Part shown: in pieces, positions 35,859-47,900 of the stretch
Numbering within the stretch: the first letter of the stretch is position 1
Layout: each line of letters begins with the position of its first letter
NCBI GenBank assembly: GCA_905250075.1
Contig: CAJNOP010000201.1
Location: 249,174 to 313,173, forward strand
DNA: 64,000 nt
From: Rotaria sp. Silwood1
Lineage: Eukaryota > Rotifera > Eurotatoria > Philodinida > Philodinidae
Direction of reading: 5' to 3'
Notes under the pieces: generated by a model
The model's database searches: none
What the model was told of the DNA's origin: nothing
Seen by the model: only the letters and a program-made list of their open reading frames with translations
Translations under genes and position numbers: made by a program

Positions 35859-38855
35859 TTACGTGCAATTAAACAATGGTGATTGATTAGCATACGCCAT
35901 TGGTCGTACCGTTGGATGAGGTACAGCTGCATAGGATGTAAATTTAGGAGTTACATCATTGCCAGTTATCGTTAAAAAGGCACCTTTATTTCTCATTGTA
36001 TCACAATAATTTGGTGCCGAAAATACAGTGATACATTTTTCTGAAGTAAATAAAAATAGAATTTAAACCAATTATTATTAAAGATCTTTATTACTATTAT
36101 GAGCCAAATCATAACCTTGTTGTTTAACTTCATGACTACGAACAATATATTCTAAATTGTTTAATTTAAGAAAACGTTCAGTCACATCAGGTCCAAACTG
36201 AATACCTAGAACAAAATACAATCGAAAAACTGATCAGCACAGCGTTTTGAGAAATAGAATGTGAGACTCACATGAGTTTTTTGCCTCCTTATACTAATAA
36301 ATACTATATCAAGTGAAACATCTCTAGTGGACTTAGGGATGCACTGGTTCAAAATAAACGAAACCGATGGAACCGGTTGGAACCGAAACCGATCAGAACC
36401 TGTGAGAACCGAAACCGACTAGAACTGGAACCAGTTAACTCCATTCACAGAGAAATCAGAAAGCCCAGGTCAATGATTCCTGAAGCAGTATTTCGTGAAT
36501 TTCCGGCGGGAAACCACAGGAAAGACACCATTTTCGGCCGGAACTCACCGGAAAATGCCAAGAATTCGGCGCAGGAATCCGGTGATCATATCCGACTGCC
36601 GGTTTTCCCAGGTTCTGGGCGGTTCCGGACGGAACTGGATAAACCCAGTCACCGGATTCCCGCTTTCAAGTTCCTAGCATTTCCGGTGTTTTTCTGCAGG
36701 AACCAATGCATCCCTAAATGGACTAAATTTATCTTCTAAGAATAATGAATTATTTGACAAGTTGTCTCTCTTATTTATTTCTGCAAAGATTTTGTTTTCC
36801 TTGTTATTATTCGCTCGTTTTTTTCATTCATCTATTCCGTTTGAGTTCATGTTTCTTTATGTTGATCATATAACAACCCGTGGCAAATCAATTAATGCAA
36901 CACTGCCGATCATTCTTGACATGTTGAATATAAATTTTTATCTGCGCAAAAGAAAAATAAAAACTGCACTATTTAGAATATTGACTTAGCGCCTCTTTTT
37001 ATTGCTTTGGCTTTCTACCCAATAGTTGTCATTTTTCTTCTCCTCTCGTTGCTATAAGGGAAGCCGCAAAAGCCTCAATATTTTCTTCGAAAAATATGAT
37101 GTAAGTTCCACAAAATCGAAATGAAAAATAAATTAGATTTATTTTTATTTACCAAGACCACGTTTACTCTCAGATCGTCCATTATTTGGTTGTGGATCAC
37201 TCCACAATAATTCTGACATTAGTCCTACATCGGGTGGTTGTCTAACTCGATCAATAGCATCAATATCTTTTAATGTAACATCATCTTTACTAAATAATCC
37301 ACCATGCATTACCTAAAAATTAAAGAGCCAATCTTTTTATTGAAAGATAAAAATGCTAAATTTACAAGTATTTTTTTATTGATGCAATGTGCTAATGGTA
37401 AATAATTAAAAACTTCAGTACATAATTGAAACATTTGAATATTATATTTTGCTTTCACTTCACCTTCAAAGCCATACATTTGATTCAGTATTATTGCTTC
37501 ATGATTACCTAGAATATTGAAAAAGGTAATATTTCTTTCCTAGAAGAAAAAAAAAAGATTCAATTTGACCTCGAACAAGAAAAAAATGATTCGGATAAAG
37601 TAATTTAAAGCCAAATAAAGTAAGAATACATTCAACACTAAATGAGCCACGATCGACAAAATCACCATTGAATAACTAAAGAAAATACAATAAATTCAAA
37701 GTAAATTATTCAATAAATTTACATATGAATTTTCTTCAGAAGGTAATCCATTTAATTTAAAAATATTTAATAAATCATAATATTGTCCATGTATATCTCC
37801 ACAAATAGTAAATTTATGTTTCTAAAAAGATAATTTTATTAATGAATATTTAATCTCACAAGGCTTACATCAGGTACAGTTATTTCAACTAATGTTGGTA
37901 ATGATTTTAGTAATGAAAGTATCTGTAGAATAATCTAAAATATTTTTTTATTATTTATTCTATAGACAAAACGATAATAAAGATTTATTTATACTTGATA
38001 AGCATATTTTTTATGAAGTATTTTTTGATTTTCCAAATAAGGTAAAAGTGCAGACATAAATTCTTTTGTAACACGTCCATTTCTATCTAAATGTGGACCA
38101 TCATAATCTGATTCTACGGCTAAAATAGAACATATCTAACAATATTTAGATTTCTATTGATATGTCAAACATACTCATTGAACTAGGATCAATTTGATTA
38201 ACATCAAATTCTGTTGATTCATCAACAGCAATTGCTTTTTCAAAACGCATACGTGTGATAATTTTTTTACATTCTTCATATTTCGCTCTTGCATCTACAT
38301 CATTGGGACGCGCTCTTTTCACCTTTTTATTTTAATTCAAAACAAAAGTTAAATTTTGAAAAATAAAATAATTCAACTGACATATTCATAGTCACATAAT
38401 GCTGCATTATATTTTCCAATAGCCATATAAGCAGATGCTCGTCGATAATATGCCTTCGTATTAAAAAAATAATAATAAATATTCAAAACACACATACATA
38501 AAAGAAATACTTTGACATATTTTAAATCACATTCCAAGGCTTTTTTAGCATCTATTAATGCATAACCATACCATTCACGACGAAGATAAGCAAGACTTCG
38601 ATTAGAATATAATATAGCATCTGGATGAATTTGAATAGCTTTTGTATAAAGTTCAATTGCTTTTTCATAATTACTATCTAATAATAAATTTTATTGTAAA
38701 CAAATACTTAAAAATACCTATCAGATGTATTTACTTCTAAATGCTTCATTAGCTTGTTCTTTTAAAATATCAGCTGCTTCTTTTTCAGTTGGTGATGTTT
38801 CTAAATGAGTTGTTTCTAATTTTTGTGTTAAATCTTTTTCAATTGTACTTGTCAT
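35859..38855 (-). CDS. PPP5C: serine/threonine-protein phosphatase 5 (PP5)
   Basis: Twelve exons, from high to low coordinates: 38735-38855, 38511-38677, 38382-38453, 38175-38322, 37995-38119, 37869-37922, 37723-37821, 37570-37675, 37366-37508, 37153-37312, 36095-36205 and 35859-36040. All phases agree and give 495 residues (human PP5 has 499). The N-terminal third is a TPR domain ([48 protein letters not shown]) that in this family binds Hsp90 and restrains the enzyme. The catalytic part has [33 protein letters not shown] and RSHE, so all metal and phosphate ligands are present. Eleven introns are 47-66 bp or so, but the one between 36206 and 37152 is 947 bp and contains a MITE. A truncated duplicate of exons 1-3 lies at 11755-12252. 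Confidence 0.96.
36338..36715. mobile_element. MITE with 16-bp inverted ends in a PP5 intron
   Basis: The ends AGGGATGCACTGGTTC (36338) and GAACCAATGCATCCCT (to 36715) are inverted copies with one mismatch. The subterminal region is a run of GGAACCGAAACCG-type words and the middle is GC-rich with no conserved frame. The AGGGATGCA end is like that of many hAT-type elements, but the target duplication is unclear: TA is present on both sides, and TGGACT occurs near both flanks. It sits wholly inside the 947-bp PP5 intron. Confidence 0.75.
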
Positions 38856-39221
38856 CTTGAGAAAAGTTTTCTTTTTCGAACCGAAAAATCTCAAGAAAAC
38901 TAAAAACTAATTTATCAATCAATGAGAATTGACAAATTCTTCAGATTTCATAAGAAAACATATGGTACAATTGACAATTTTCAACAATAAAAACAAATCT
39001 TCAGTAAATGAAAATCAATCTTTCGATTACATGTTTTAGCTTAAATTATTGATCGGTTTATTTGTTTGTTCTCTTTTTGTGTGTCAAAAACAATTATCTA
39101 AAATAAAATAAAATTTCTACCCATCACCATAAATCATCTATTGAATATAAATCTAACAGATATCTATAATAATGCAAGAAAAAAAAATTGACAAAAAAAA
39201 TGAATCACATATGAATAATAA

Positions 39222-42200
39222 TTAGAAAAGTCCATAAATTTCTTCAGTTATTGGATCAATATCAATATCATAAAAACATGGACGTGTTGGTAAACCTGGA
39301 ATGGTTGACATTTCACCAACTAATGGATAAAGAAAGCCAGCACCAATACTAGCACGTATATCACGTATAGGTAAAATAAAATTTTTTGGACAACCTTTTA
39401 ATGATGGATCATGTGAAAGTGATAGATGTGTTTTAGCCATACATATTGGTAAATCACTAAAACCTTGTTGAGTAAATAAATTAATACGTTTTTCAGCTAT
39501 TTCAGAAAGTTTTATATCATCAGCTCCATAAATTTTTCTTGCAATAATACGAATTTTTTCTTCAATAGGTAACTATAAAAAAAAAACGAACAAAAGAATT
39601 AATGAATACATTAATAGAAATATTTACTTTTAATTCGTATAAAAATTTAAAATCAGTTTTTTCTAAACATGCTTTTTCTACTGCACTAGCTAAATCTGTT
39701 GCACCACTTCCTCCTAAGAAATAGAATATGTCAATAAAAATTGTTATAAAATCCAATGTTTTTTTCTTTCTACCTTTTGCCCAATGATCAGCCATAACAG
39801 CATCAAACGCTCCATTTTCAACTGCTAAACGTTTAACTAAATCAATTTCAGCTTGTGTATCCGTTCTATAAATACAAGTATCAAATAGAAAATTTTTTTT
39901 AAATTTTAAATGTATATTTAAAATTACTTAAATCTATTGATTGCAACTACAACTGGTACACCAAAATATCGTGCATTTTCAATTTGTTTAATTAAATTTT
40001 GTGTTCCACGTTCAAGTAATGGTAAATTTTCTTGTGAATATTCTGGAGGTAATGGTGAACCTGCTTCAACTTTTGGTCCACCACCATGAACTTTTAATGC
40101 ACGCATAGTTGCAACAAGTACAACACAATTTGGTATCAAACCCGAATAACGACATTTAATATTCATAAATTTTTCACAACCAATATCAAAACCAAAACCA
40201 GCTTCAGTAACTTGAATGAAAAATTTATTAATGATCATTTGTCATTTATTCTTAAAATCATGAGACCTACTGATAGGTAAACATCTCATATAAAATATTA
40301 TTATTTGTTTTATGTTTATTCCACTATTCGAATGAATCGTGGATATAGTCACATACCCTTTAGGATACATTTTTCTCAAGTATTATTCTTCAAATTTTGA
40401 TGAAATGAAAAGAAAATAATTCATTTTGATAAACTTTCAATCATCTTCATTCTAGTATATGTTACTTCAATCATACATACCAACATATCCATCGGATCCA
40501 ACAAGTTTTAAACCGATTTGATCAGCCAAAATTGATGAATTTCCATGAGCAATATTTGCAAATGGTCCAGCATGAACAAGAATTGGTGTACCTTCTAACG
40601 TTTGCATTAATGTTGGTTTAACTAAAATGTTATCATTGAATATTTTAACTTTTTCTTTATATGAAAATCATAACAACATACTTGCATCACGCATAAGTAC
40701 AGCTAATGCACCACTAACACCAAGATCATCAGCTGTAATAGGTACACCTTCATGACTAGATGCAACAACCATTCGACCTAATCGTTCACGTAAATCAGCA
40801 AGTGAAGTTGTTAATGCTAAAACAGCCATTATTTCACTTGCAACAGTTATATCAAAATTAGTTTCTCGTGTAAAATTTTTTTCTGTTGGTGATTGACCAA
40901 TAGTAATTTTACGTAAGAAACGATCTAAATTAAAAATAAATTTATATATTTCAACTTTATTCAGATATCATACCATTTGTATCAATAACTCGTTGCCATG
41001 TTATGGTTGATGGATCAATATTTAAACGTACAAAAGCTCGTATTTCATCTTCAGTTAATGTTGTTGGATCAGTTTTATTAATATTTAATTTATTTAAACG
41101 TTTTTGTTGTATAGGTGAAAATGTTCGTTTACCATTAACAGTTGGTACAAGACGATTATATAAAGCTTGATCAGTTTGTGTATTTTCATGAAACATTCTT
41201 GCATCAATTTGTGCTGCTAATAGATTATTTGCAGCTGTTATTGCATGTATATCACCAGTTAAATGTAAATTAAATTCTTCCATTGGAATAACTTGAGAAT
41301 AACCACCACCGGCTGCACCACCTTTGATACCTGATTGAACAAGAGAGGATATTTATTTTTTTAGATATGAGTGAAATGATTTCAGAATCGGAATCACGAT
41401 TAAACACGTTTTATTCCATTTCATGTCTTACCAAATGTTGGTCCTTGACTAGGTTGACGTAAACAACCGATAACATTTTTTTTTAAATGTGCACCAAGAG
41501 CTTGACAAAGACCAATAGTTGTTGTACTTTTTCCTTCACCTAAAGGAGAGAAAATCACAATTTTATTCATTGAAATTTAATTTTCATTTACCTAATGGTG
41601 TAGGTGTAATACCAGAAACAACAACATATTTTCCATTGGATGTAGTTTTTAAACGTTCAAGTACATTAAGTTTTATTTTAGCTTTTTTTGTTCCATATAA
41701 TTCAAGTTCATTATCATGTAAATGAATTTCACATGCCAATTGTTTAATATCCTTTGGAATTTGTTTTTTTGCTATATCTAAATCAGATGGAACAGGTGAT
41801 TCAAGTGTAAGTGGTAAATACGTCATAGTTTTCCATTGTGATGGTGAATAAGTATTTAAATAACGTTGAGCAGCAGTGATTGTATTAAGCCTAATGAAAA
41901 AAAAATAGAAAAATATTTATCTACTTATGATTTTTTTTTTTTGATGAATAATAATTACATGAGCATAGCAACAGTCATTGGACCAACACCACCAGGAACT
42001 GGAGTTATCCATGAAGCAATACCTTGACATGATTCAAAATCAACATCACCAAATAGACGACTTTTGCCATTGTCAACTAAAAATAAAAAGTTAACTTGAA
42101 TATGAAATTGAATAGAAAAATAATTAATACCTTGTACTGATGTAATACCACAATCAATAACAACAGCTTTTTCTTTAAGCCATGAACCTTTAATAAATTT

Positions 42201-44202
42201 CGGTTTACCCAAACAAGCAACAACAATTTCAGCTGTTTTAACCTAAACAAAAAAAAATGTTTTTTTTTTTTTTGTAATTTTTCAAAAGATAAATCTTCAT
42301 ACAATATCTTCAATATTTTTTGTTCTCGAATGACATGTTGTTACAGTTGCATTATTATGTTTAAGTAATTCAAACATTGGTGTACCAACTATTTTACTTC
42401 GACCAACAACAACAGCTGTTGCTCCTTCAATTGCTGTGCCTAATCAATAAAGAAAGAAGATCTTTAATAAAATTATATCGCTACCATATATCTGTGATGT
42501 CATTTTAAGTAAGACTGGACTTCAGAAAACTCGCTTTTGCAAATATCTATTAATATTCCAGCATGAAACTTTCTGTTGCACTGTCCTTAACAATGATTTG
42601 AACTATTTATTACAATGAAAAAATTGAATGAGCAAAATAGAGATGCACAAGAAAGTTTCATGTTGATCAAAGTTAGGAGATGTATTCAAAGTTTTGTTTT
42701 TTTTTTGTTATTTATGGTGTAGGGAAGACTTTCAATTCAGGAGCAATTGATATGATTGTAACAAAGACTTGATTTTATTTCCTTCTTTGTTTTCGAATAA
42801 GAAAAATATCTTCAATATGAGTTTTAAACAATGAATCAAAATTTCTGTTCTTTAAAGTTTAAGTCTTCGAAAGCTGTTTACGTTTATGCAATTGACATTT
42901 ATTTTTCGCGGACTGATTAAACACGTCGCTATTTCATGTTGTTTCGTTTGGAATTTCGGATTTCAATTTATAAGAAAGTATCATTTATTTCTGTGTTCAC
43001 TATTGAAGGGGGTATGAAACTTCGTGTAATTTTCTGTTCAACTCCATCTGGAATAGCTTACTCATTTTTCTTGATTTTGACAAATACGAATATGTTTAGA
43101 TAATGAATTAACATCAAATTCTAATTTATACTAAGCCTTCACATTGACATACATATTTTGAAATCTTCATATCTTAATGAGACCTTGTTCAAAGCTAGTC
43201 TAGTTGACTTCTCTATGTGTACAAAGTTTCAAATCAAATTTCAAAAATACGAGTTTTCCAAAACCTTGAAGCTTCTAGACAATAGACATATTAAAACTCA
43301 ATATTTTTTTTGAGCTTTTATTAGAGCACTATGTAATATCTATAGACTAAAAAAGCATTAAAATCAGAAGTAGACAGCTGAAGAGATTCCCTCGTAAATG
43401 ACTATTTTTAATTTATTAAGTATCGAGTCATAGGAAAGTGAAAATACAACAATAATTGTAAGTTGACTTTTTCTTTCTGAGAATAGCGCATAAATAACTA
43501 AAGCCTTAATTCTTCAACATACCTGTTGATTTAATTAATTCTAAACAACCATTTGGTGTACATGGAACAAAACATTTTTCTAAATTTCCATGTGATAAAA
43601 GTCCTGCATTCAAATCTGATAATCTAATTATGAAAAACGAATTAATTTTAACTCAAAGTATTTTTTTTTTTCGTTTTCATTTACCCATCAATATCTTTAT
43701 CTGGTGAAATCGTATTGGCAATACGATTAGCATCAATGGTTTGAACAGAATCAAATGGTAATTGAACAATAATACCATGTATTGATGAATCACTATTTAA
43801 TTGTTCAATTTGTTGAATTAACTTTAAAAAATAAATATAAAAAAAAATTTTCTAATAAATATTTCTATTTTTTTTGTTTTTTTGCAAACAAACTTGTCTT
43901 TCTGTCGTTGAAGAATCAAGATGAACAAGACGAGCTTGAATACCAATTTCTTCAGCTGCTTTTAATTTATGTCGTATATAAACATTTGAATCTTCTCGAT
44001 TACCAACTTGAACAACAGCAAAACCAGGTGTAAAATTATTTTGTTGTTTACGAAGTTCATCCATCATTAAACGACATTTTTCACGTACATTTCTAATGAA
44101 AAAAAAATCAATAAATTAAACTATTTAATATTTTTTTTTAAATTTAATTCACACTTACTTGGCAATTTCTTTGCCATCAATAATTCGTGTTGTTGTTGAC
44201 AT
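39222..44202 (-). CDS. MTHFD1: C-1-tetrahydrofolate synthase, cytoplasmic (trifunctional)
   Basis: Sixteen exons: 44159-44202, 43894-44092, 43685-43821, 43523-43623, 42303-42439, 42131-42242, 41959-42076, 41592-41890, 41432-41539, 40974-41330, 40682-40924, 40481-40621, 39928-40210, 39774-39865, 39628-39713 and 39222-39572. All phases fit and give 935 residues, the length of human MTHFD1. The first 300 residues are the methylene-THF dehydrogenase/cyclohydrolase domain ([20 protein letters not shown] with the catalytic Tyr and Lys; [12 protein letters not shown] and [11 protein letters not shown] for NADP). The remainder is the ATP-dependent formyl-THF ligase ([17 protein letters not shown]-loop, [31 protein letters not shown]). 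There is no mitochondrial leader. Most introns are about 50-70 bp; those at 42440-43522 (1,083 bp) and 40211-40480 (270 bp) are long. Confidence 0.97.
42562..42662. repeat. intronic hairpin
   Basis: CATGAAACTTTCT at 42562-42574 is exactly complementary to AGAAAGTTTCATG at 42650-42662, and pairing extends imperfectly inward (GTTGCA against TGCACA). It lies in the 1,083-bp intron of the C1-THF synthase gene. Confidence 0.6.
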
Positions 44203-44914
44203 ATAAACAAAAGTTTGTCTACAACATTTTGGTAAACGATACAAACGAAATAAAACTGACATTTGGAAAAAATGCTCATGTTTAACTCTATGGTATTTAT
44301 AGTATAAGATATATTATCAATTTTAAAAACAAATACAAAAGAAAATAGATAATAATGATAATCATTACGATTTAAATCACACTTATTGTTGATAAGCATG
44401 CTTTAGAAAAAAGAGATAAAAGGCAAATCATTGATTTTCGTCTACGCTTTTTTTTTTGCTCGGTTAAAATTACGAAATGATAAAAAAAATCAGTGATAAG
44501 CGATAGGAAAAAGAATCTATTATTGTTAGTGCTGATCATTTTCGCAATACTATGAAAAATAATAAGAGATAGATTTTATGTGAAATAAACTGTCAGCTGC
44601 AAGCGACATCAATATTCTGAATGTTTTCGAAAAACGAGCTTTGGAAGATTTTCGTAGCAAACAAAAAAGACGTATATTACGCACATGTGATAACTTGATT
44701 ATTTTTCTAAGAAAAAATCAATTGGTGAAATAAACAAACCATTGAAAACTTATTGATTGATGTCGCTTTGATCGACATCGAACATATGACAAGTTTGTTT
44801 TTTTTTTTGGAAAGGAAGAAAATTACAGCTAAAGTGTTGTTTGTTCTGTTTGTTTATTTTGATTAAAAGAGAAAAAGGAAACGACCGGATTTTCTTCCTC
44901 ATCTATATACATTC
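44203..44914. promoter_or_regulatory. divergent promoter interval, MTHFD1/Mondo
   Basis: The start codons of the C1-THF synthase (minus) and Mondo (plus) genes are 712 bp apart with no gene between, so both promoters lie here. Visible elements are a palindromic E-box variant, CACATGTG, at about 44683-44690, and a 7-bp hairpin, GATGTCG (44759-44765) with CGACATC (44773-44779). No TATA box stands out. Confidence 0.5.
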
Positions 44915-47900
44915 ATGTCTCGAACTGCAAAAAGAATTAAGCTTGAACCTAATGCTGTACATTCAAATGGAAGTCAAAAAGAGGAAAAACATCCCCTCTA
45001 TTCAGGTCAATTTATGACATCAAGTATTGATAATGATGCTGAGGTAAAGTAATTTCTTAATTGATAATCAATTCTTAGATTTTCTTGTACATAATATACT
45101 ATAGCCAATTGATGTTCCATGTCCATCACCAATCCCAAATGCAACTGCACAAGGTTTACCTTTTCTTAATGACACAGCACAAGGTGTACCAGAACGACGA
45201 ACAGAAGCTAACGGTCAATTCACTAGTTTGTATTCTCTTCTATGTGTTATTAATACAATATATCGGTATAATCTAAAGTTTTTATAAATAAAAAAAAACG
45301 GATAATATATTCATCATATATCAATATAGATCTAATTTAACATCACCGAAATGGAAAAATTTTCGTGGATCACGTATTAAATGTCAAGATAAAATTCGTT
45401 TAAATAATATTATATGGCGAACATGGCATCAACAATGTGATATAAATAAAAGAATTTTTATTGTTATATATATTTGTATTTTTCTATTATATTTATTTAG
45501 ATGTTCGAAATGTGAAAAAAGTTGTTTGTCAATTTGTTTCACCATTAGATACACAAATATTACCGGTTATATTATGTAGAAATATATAGATTATAATGAA
45601 TCATAGGTTTTGTTTATTTTTTTGCGATTAGACACAATTAACACAACAGTCAAAACAACAAATAATCAATAGTTTAAAAGGTGAATATATTAAATGGAGA
45701 CAAAATTCAAAAATAGCATTACGAAAATTTGAAAATGATTTAACAGTATGATTTTGAAAATTTTCTTTTTTTAAATCATTTTTTTTTTAATTTTTATTTA
45801 AATTTAGAGTGATGAAACAAAAAATCTTTTGGGAAAAGTTACAGAAAGTCATACACAAAAAATAAATCCAAATCTTCGTCGTATAGCAACACCACCACCT
45901 GAATCATATAATTACTTTGATGAATTTGATTTAATTGAAGATCAATTACTTTTTTCAACAACAAATGCATTTACTGATAAAGATGCTGGTAGGTTTAACT
46001 TACAGTTTACTTTTACTTTTTTCTTTTTTTATTAATATTTTTTCTTTTTCGATTGGTAATAGTTAGTTTCTTTTTTTCGTTATGCTTATGATTTTTCTCT
46101 TAGACAATCCATTCTCAGGTAATTGGTTCAACAATATACATCTATGTGGTTCATGACATGTATATAAATAAATCTTTATATATATATTTTACATATTGGT
46201 TATTGTAAATGCTCGCCGATGTTAACCAATTCATTTGTGTGTATAGAAATCGATAAACTACACACATTAATACCCAAACAATAATCTAATTGCTTTTCAA
46301 CTTTCATTTTTTTTCCTTCGATTTTGTAGTTATTGTCATCCTAGCTTCGTATCCTGTTTTTATTCTTAGCAATATATTTTTTTTTCATTCAGTTATGAAT
46401 TTTCTAATCATTAGGATAGATCTTTATTATGAAGAGATTGCTTTTTTATTTAATATTTATTTTATAGGTCTTGGTGGAAATCCAGATTTATATCAACCTG
46501 TTATGGGTCAATGTCTTTTTGATTTTAATTCATTACTTGATGGTTTAGATCAAACAATGACAAGTGATAAATTTTCATTTAAATAATTATTAAAAACTTT
46601 TGTGTTTATGTTTTAGATGATCTGTTTACTATGCGATATAATAATTATACAGTAAGATATTTATAGTTGGAAAAAAAAATGTCAGCATAACCCGTTTGGG
46701 ACTAATGTATGGAATTCGCATGTGTTCTTTAACCCGATTATGCTCATACACAATACGCGAAGAGAAAAAGCTCTCTAGAAGGCTATGACTTATTTCAAAG
46801 ATAATCAGTCGTCCGAGTAGACATGTACCGAAATCCAATAAGTAAATTTGAATATTTTAAATGTATCTCATCGATTATGAACTACGATAGGATGCAAAAA
46901 TATTTCTGCACAACATTCAAGCGAAAAGTAGCTGGTATATGTAGATATCAGTAGCAACTGAAAGTTGATTTTAAACTTTGCTCAGTAAAAATAAAAATAT
47001 CTGATTCATTTTACATTATTGAAGACAGAAGTATCATTGATCAGCTAAAATGACCTTTCTCACAAAGATCTATTAGGTGTGCTATCTATTAAACTATTAC
47101 GAAGCTAAATGAGCAAATTATCGTAAATGATAAGGGTAATATTGACTTGTATTGCATTCAAGGAACACTCAATCTTGATACATGAGCAACACAACTCAGA
47201 AAAGATCAACTGGAGTTTAACTTTTAATTTGGATTCTCTCGAATCACTGATACAAAATGTAGTAACACGATAGAAGCACGTTACATCACCATATGTTTCG
47301 AAAACCAATACTTACAATTGACATTCTTTTCATTCTTACTATGCTCTATTCTATTTATCTGATTAACCGTGGAATTCATGTATATTTTTCGTCGGAAGAT
47401 TGTAAGTGCAACTTTTAAGCTACCGTTTTTCGATCTCCCTTACCAACTTTAGAAGTCGAGATCAAATTCGTTGCATTTAACATTTTCAGAACTTCATTCG
47501 AACTCAGTTTACGAAAACTTTTCATATTAAGAACCAATTCGACCAGTTCGACTGACGATTATATTATTCTAGAAAGACGAATATAAAGAAAACATGTCAG
47601 TTTCACATTGTAGTCCGAAAGAAGCTACACTAATAAAATTGTCATTTGAAACATGAAATTCTATTTTTTTTTAAATTTTAGACACCATCATTAAATACTT
47701 ATCAACCACAAACAGATTTTACATCAAGTTTACCACCACAACCACAACAAAATTTAAATGATTTTCCACGATTAGTTACTCCTCCAGTTGATCATTCAAC
47801 TTTAGCAATTGAACATCAAAAAAATATTTTAACTCGAAATACTCCTACTGTAAATATATTTTTCAAATGTTTTTTTTTTATTGAATCAAAATTTATCTTT

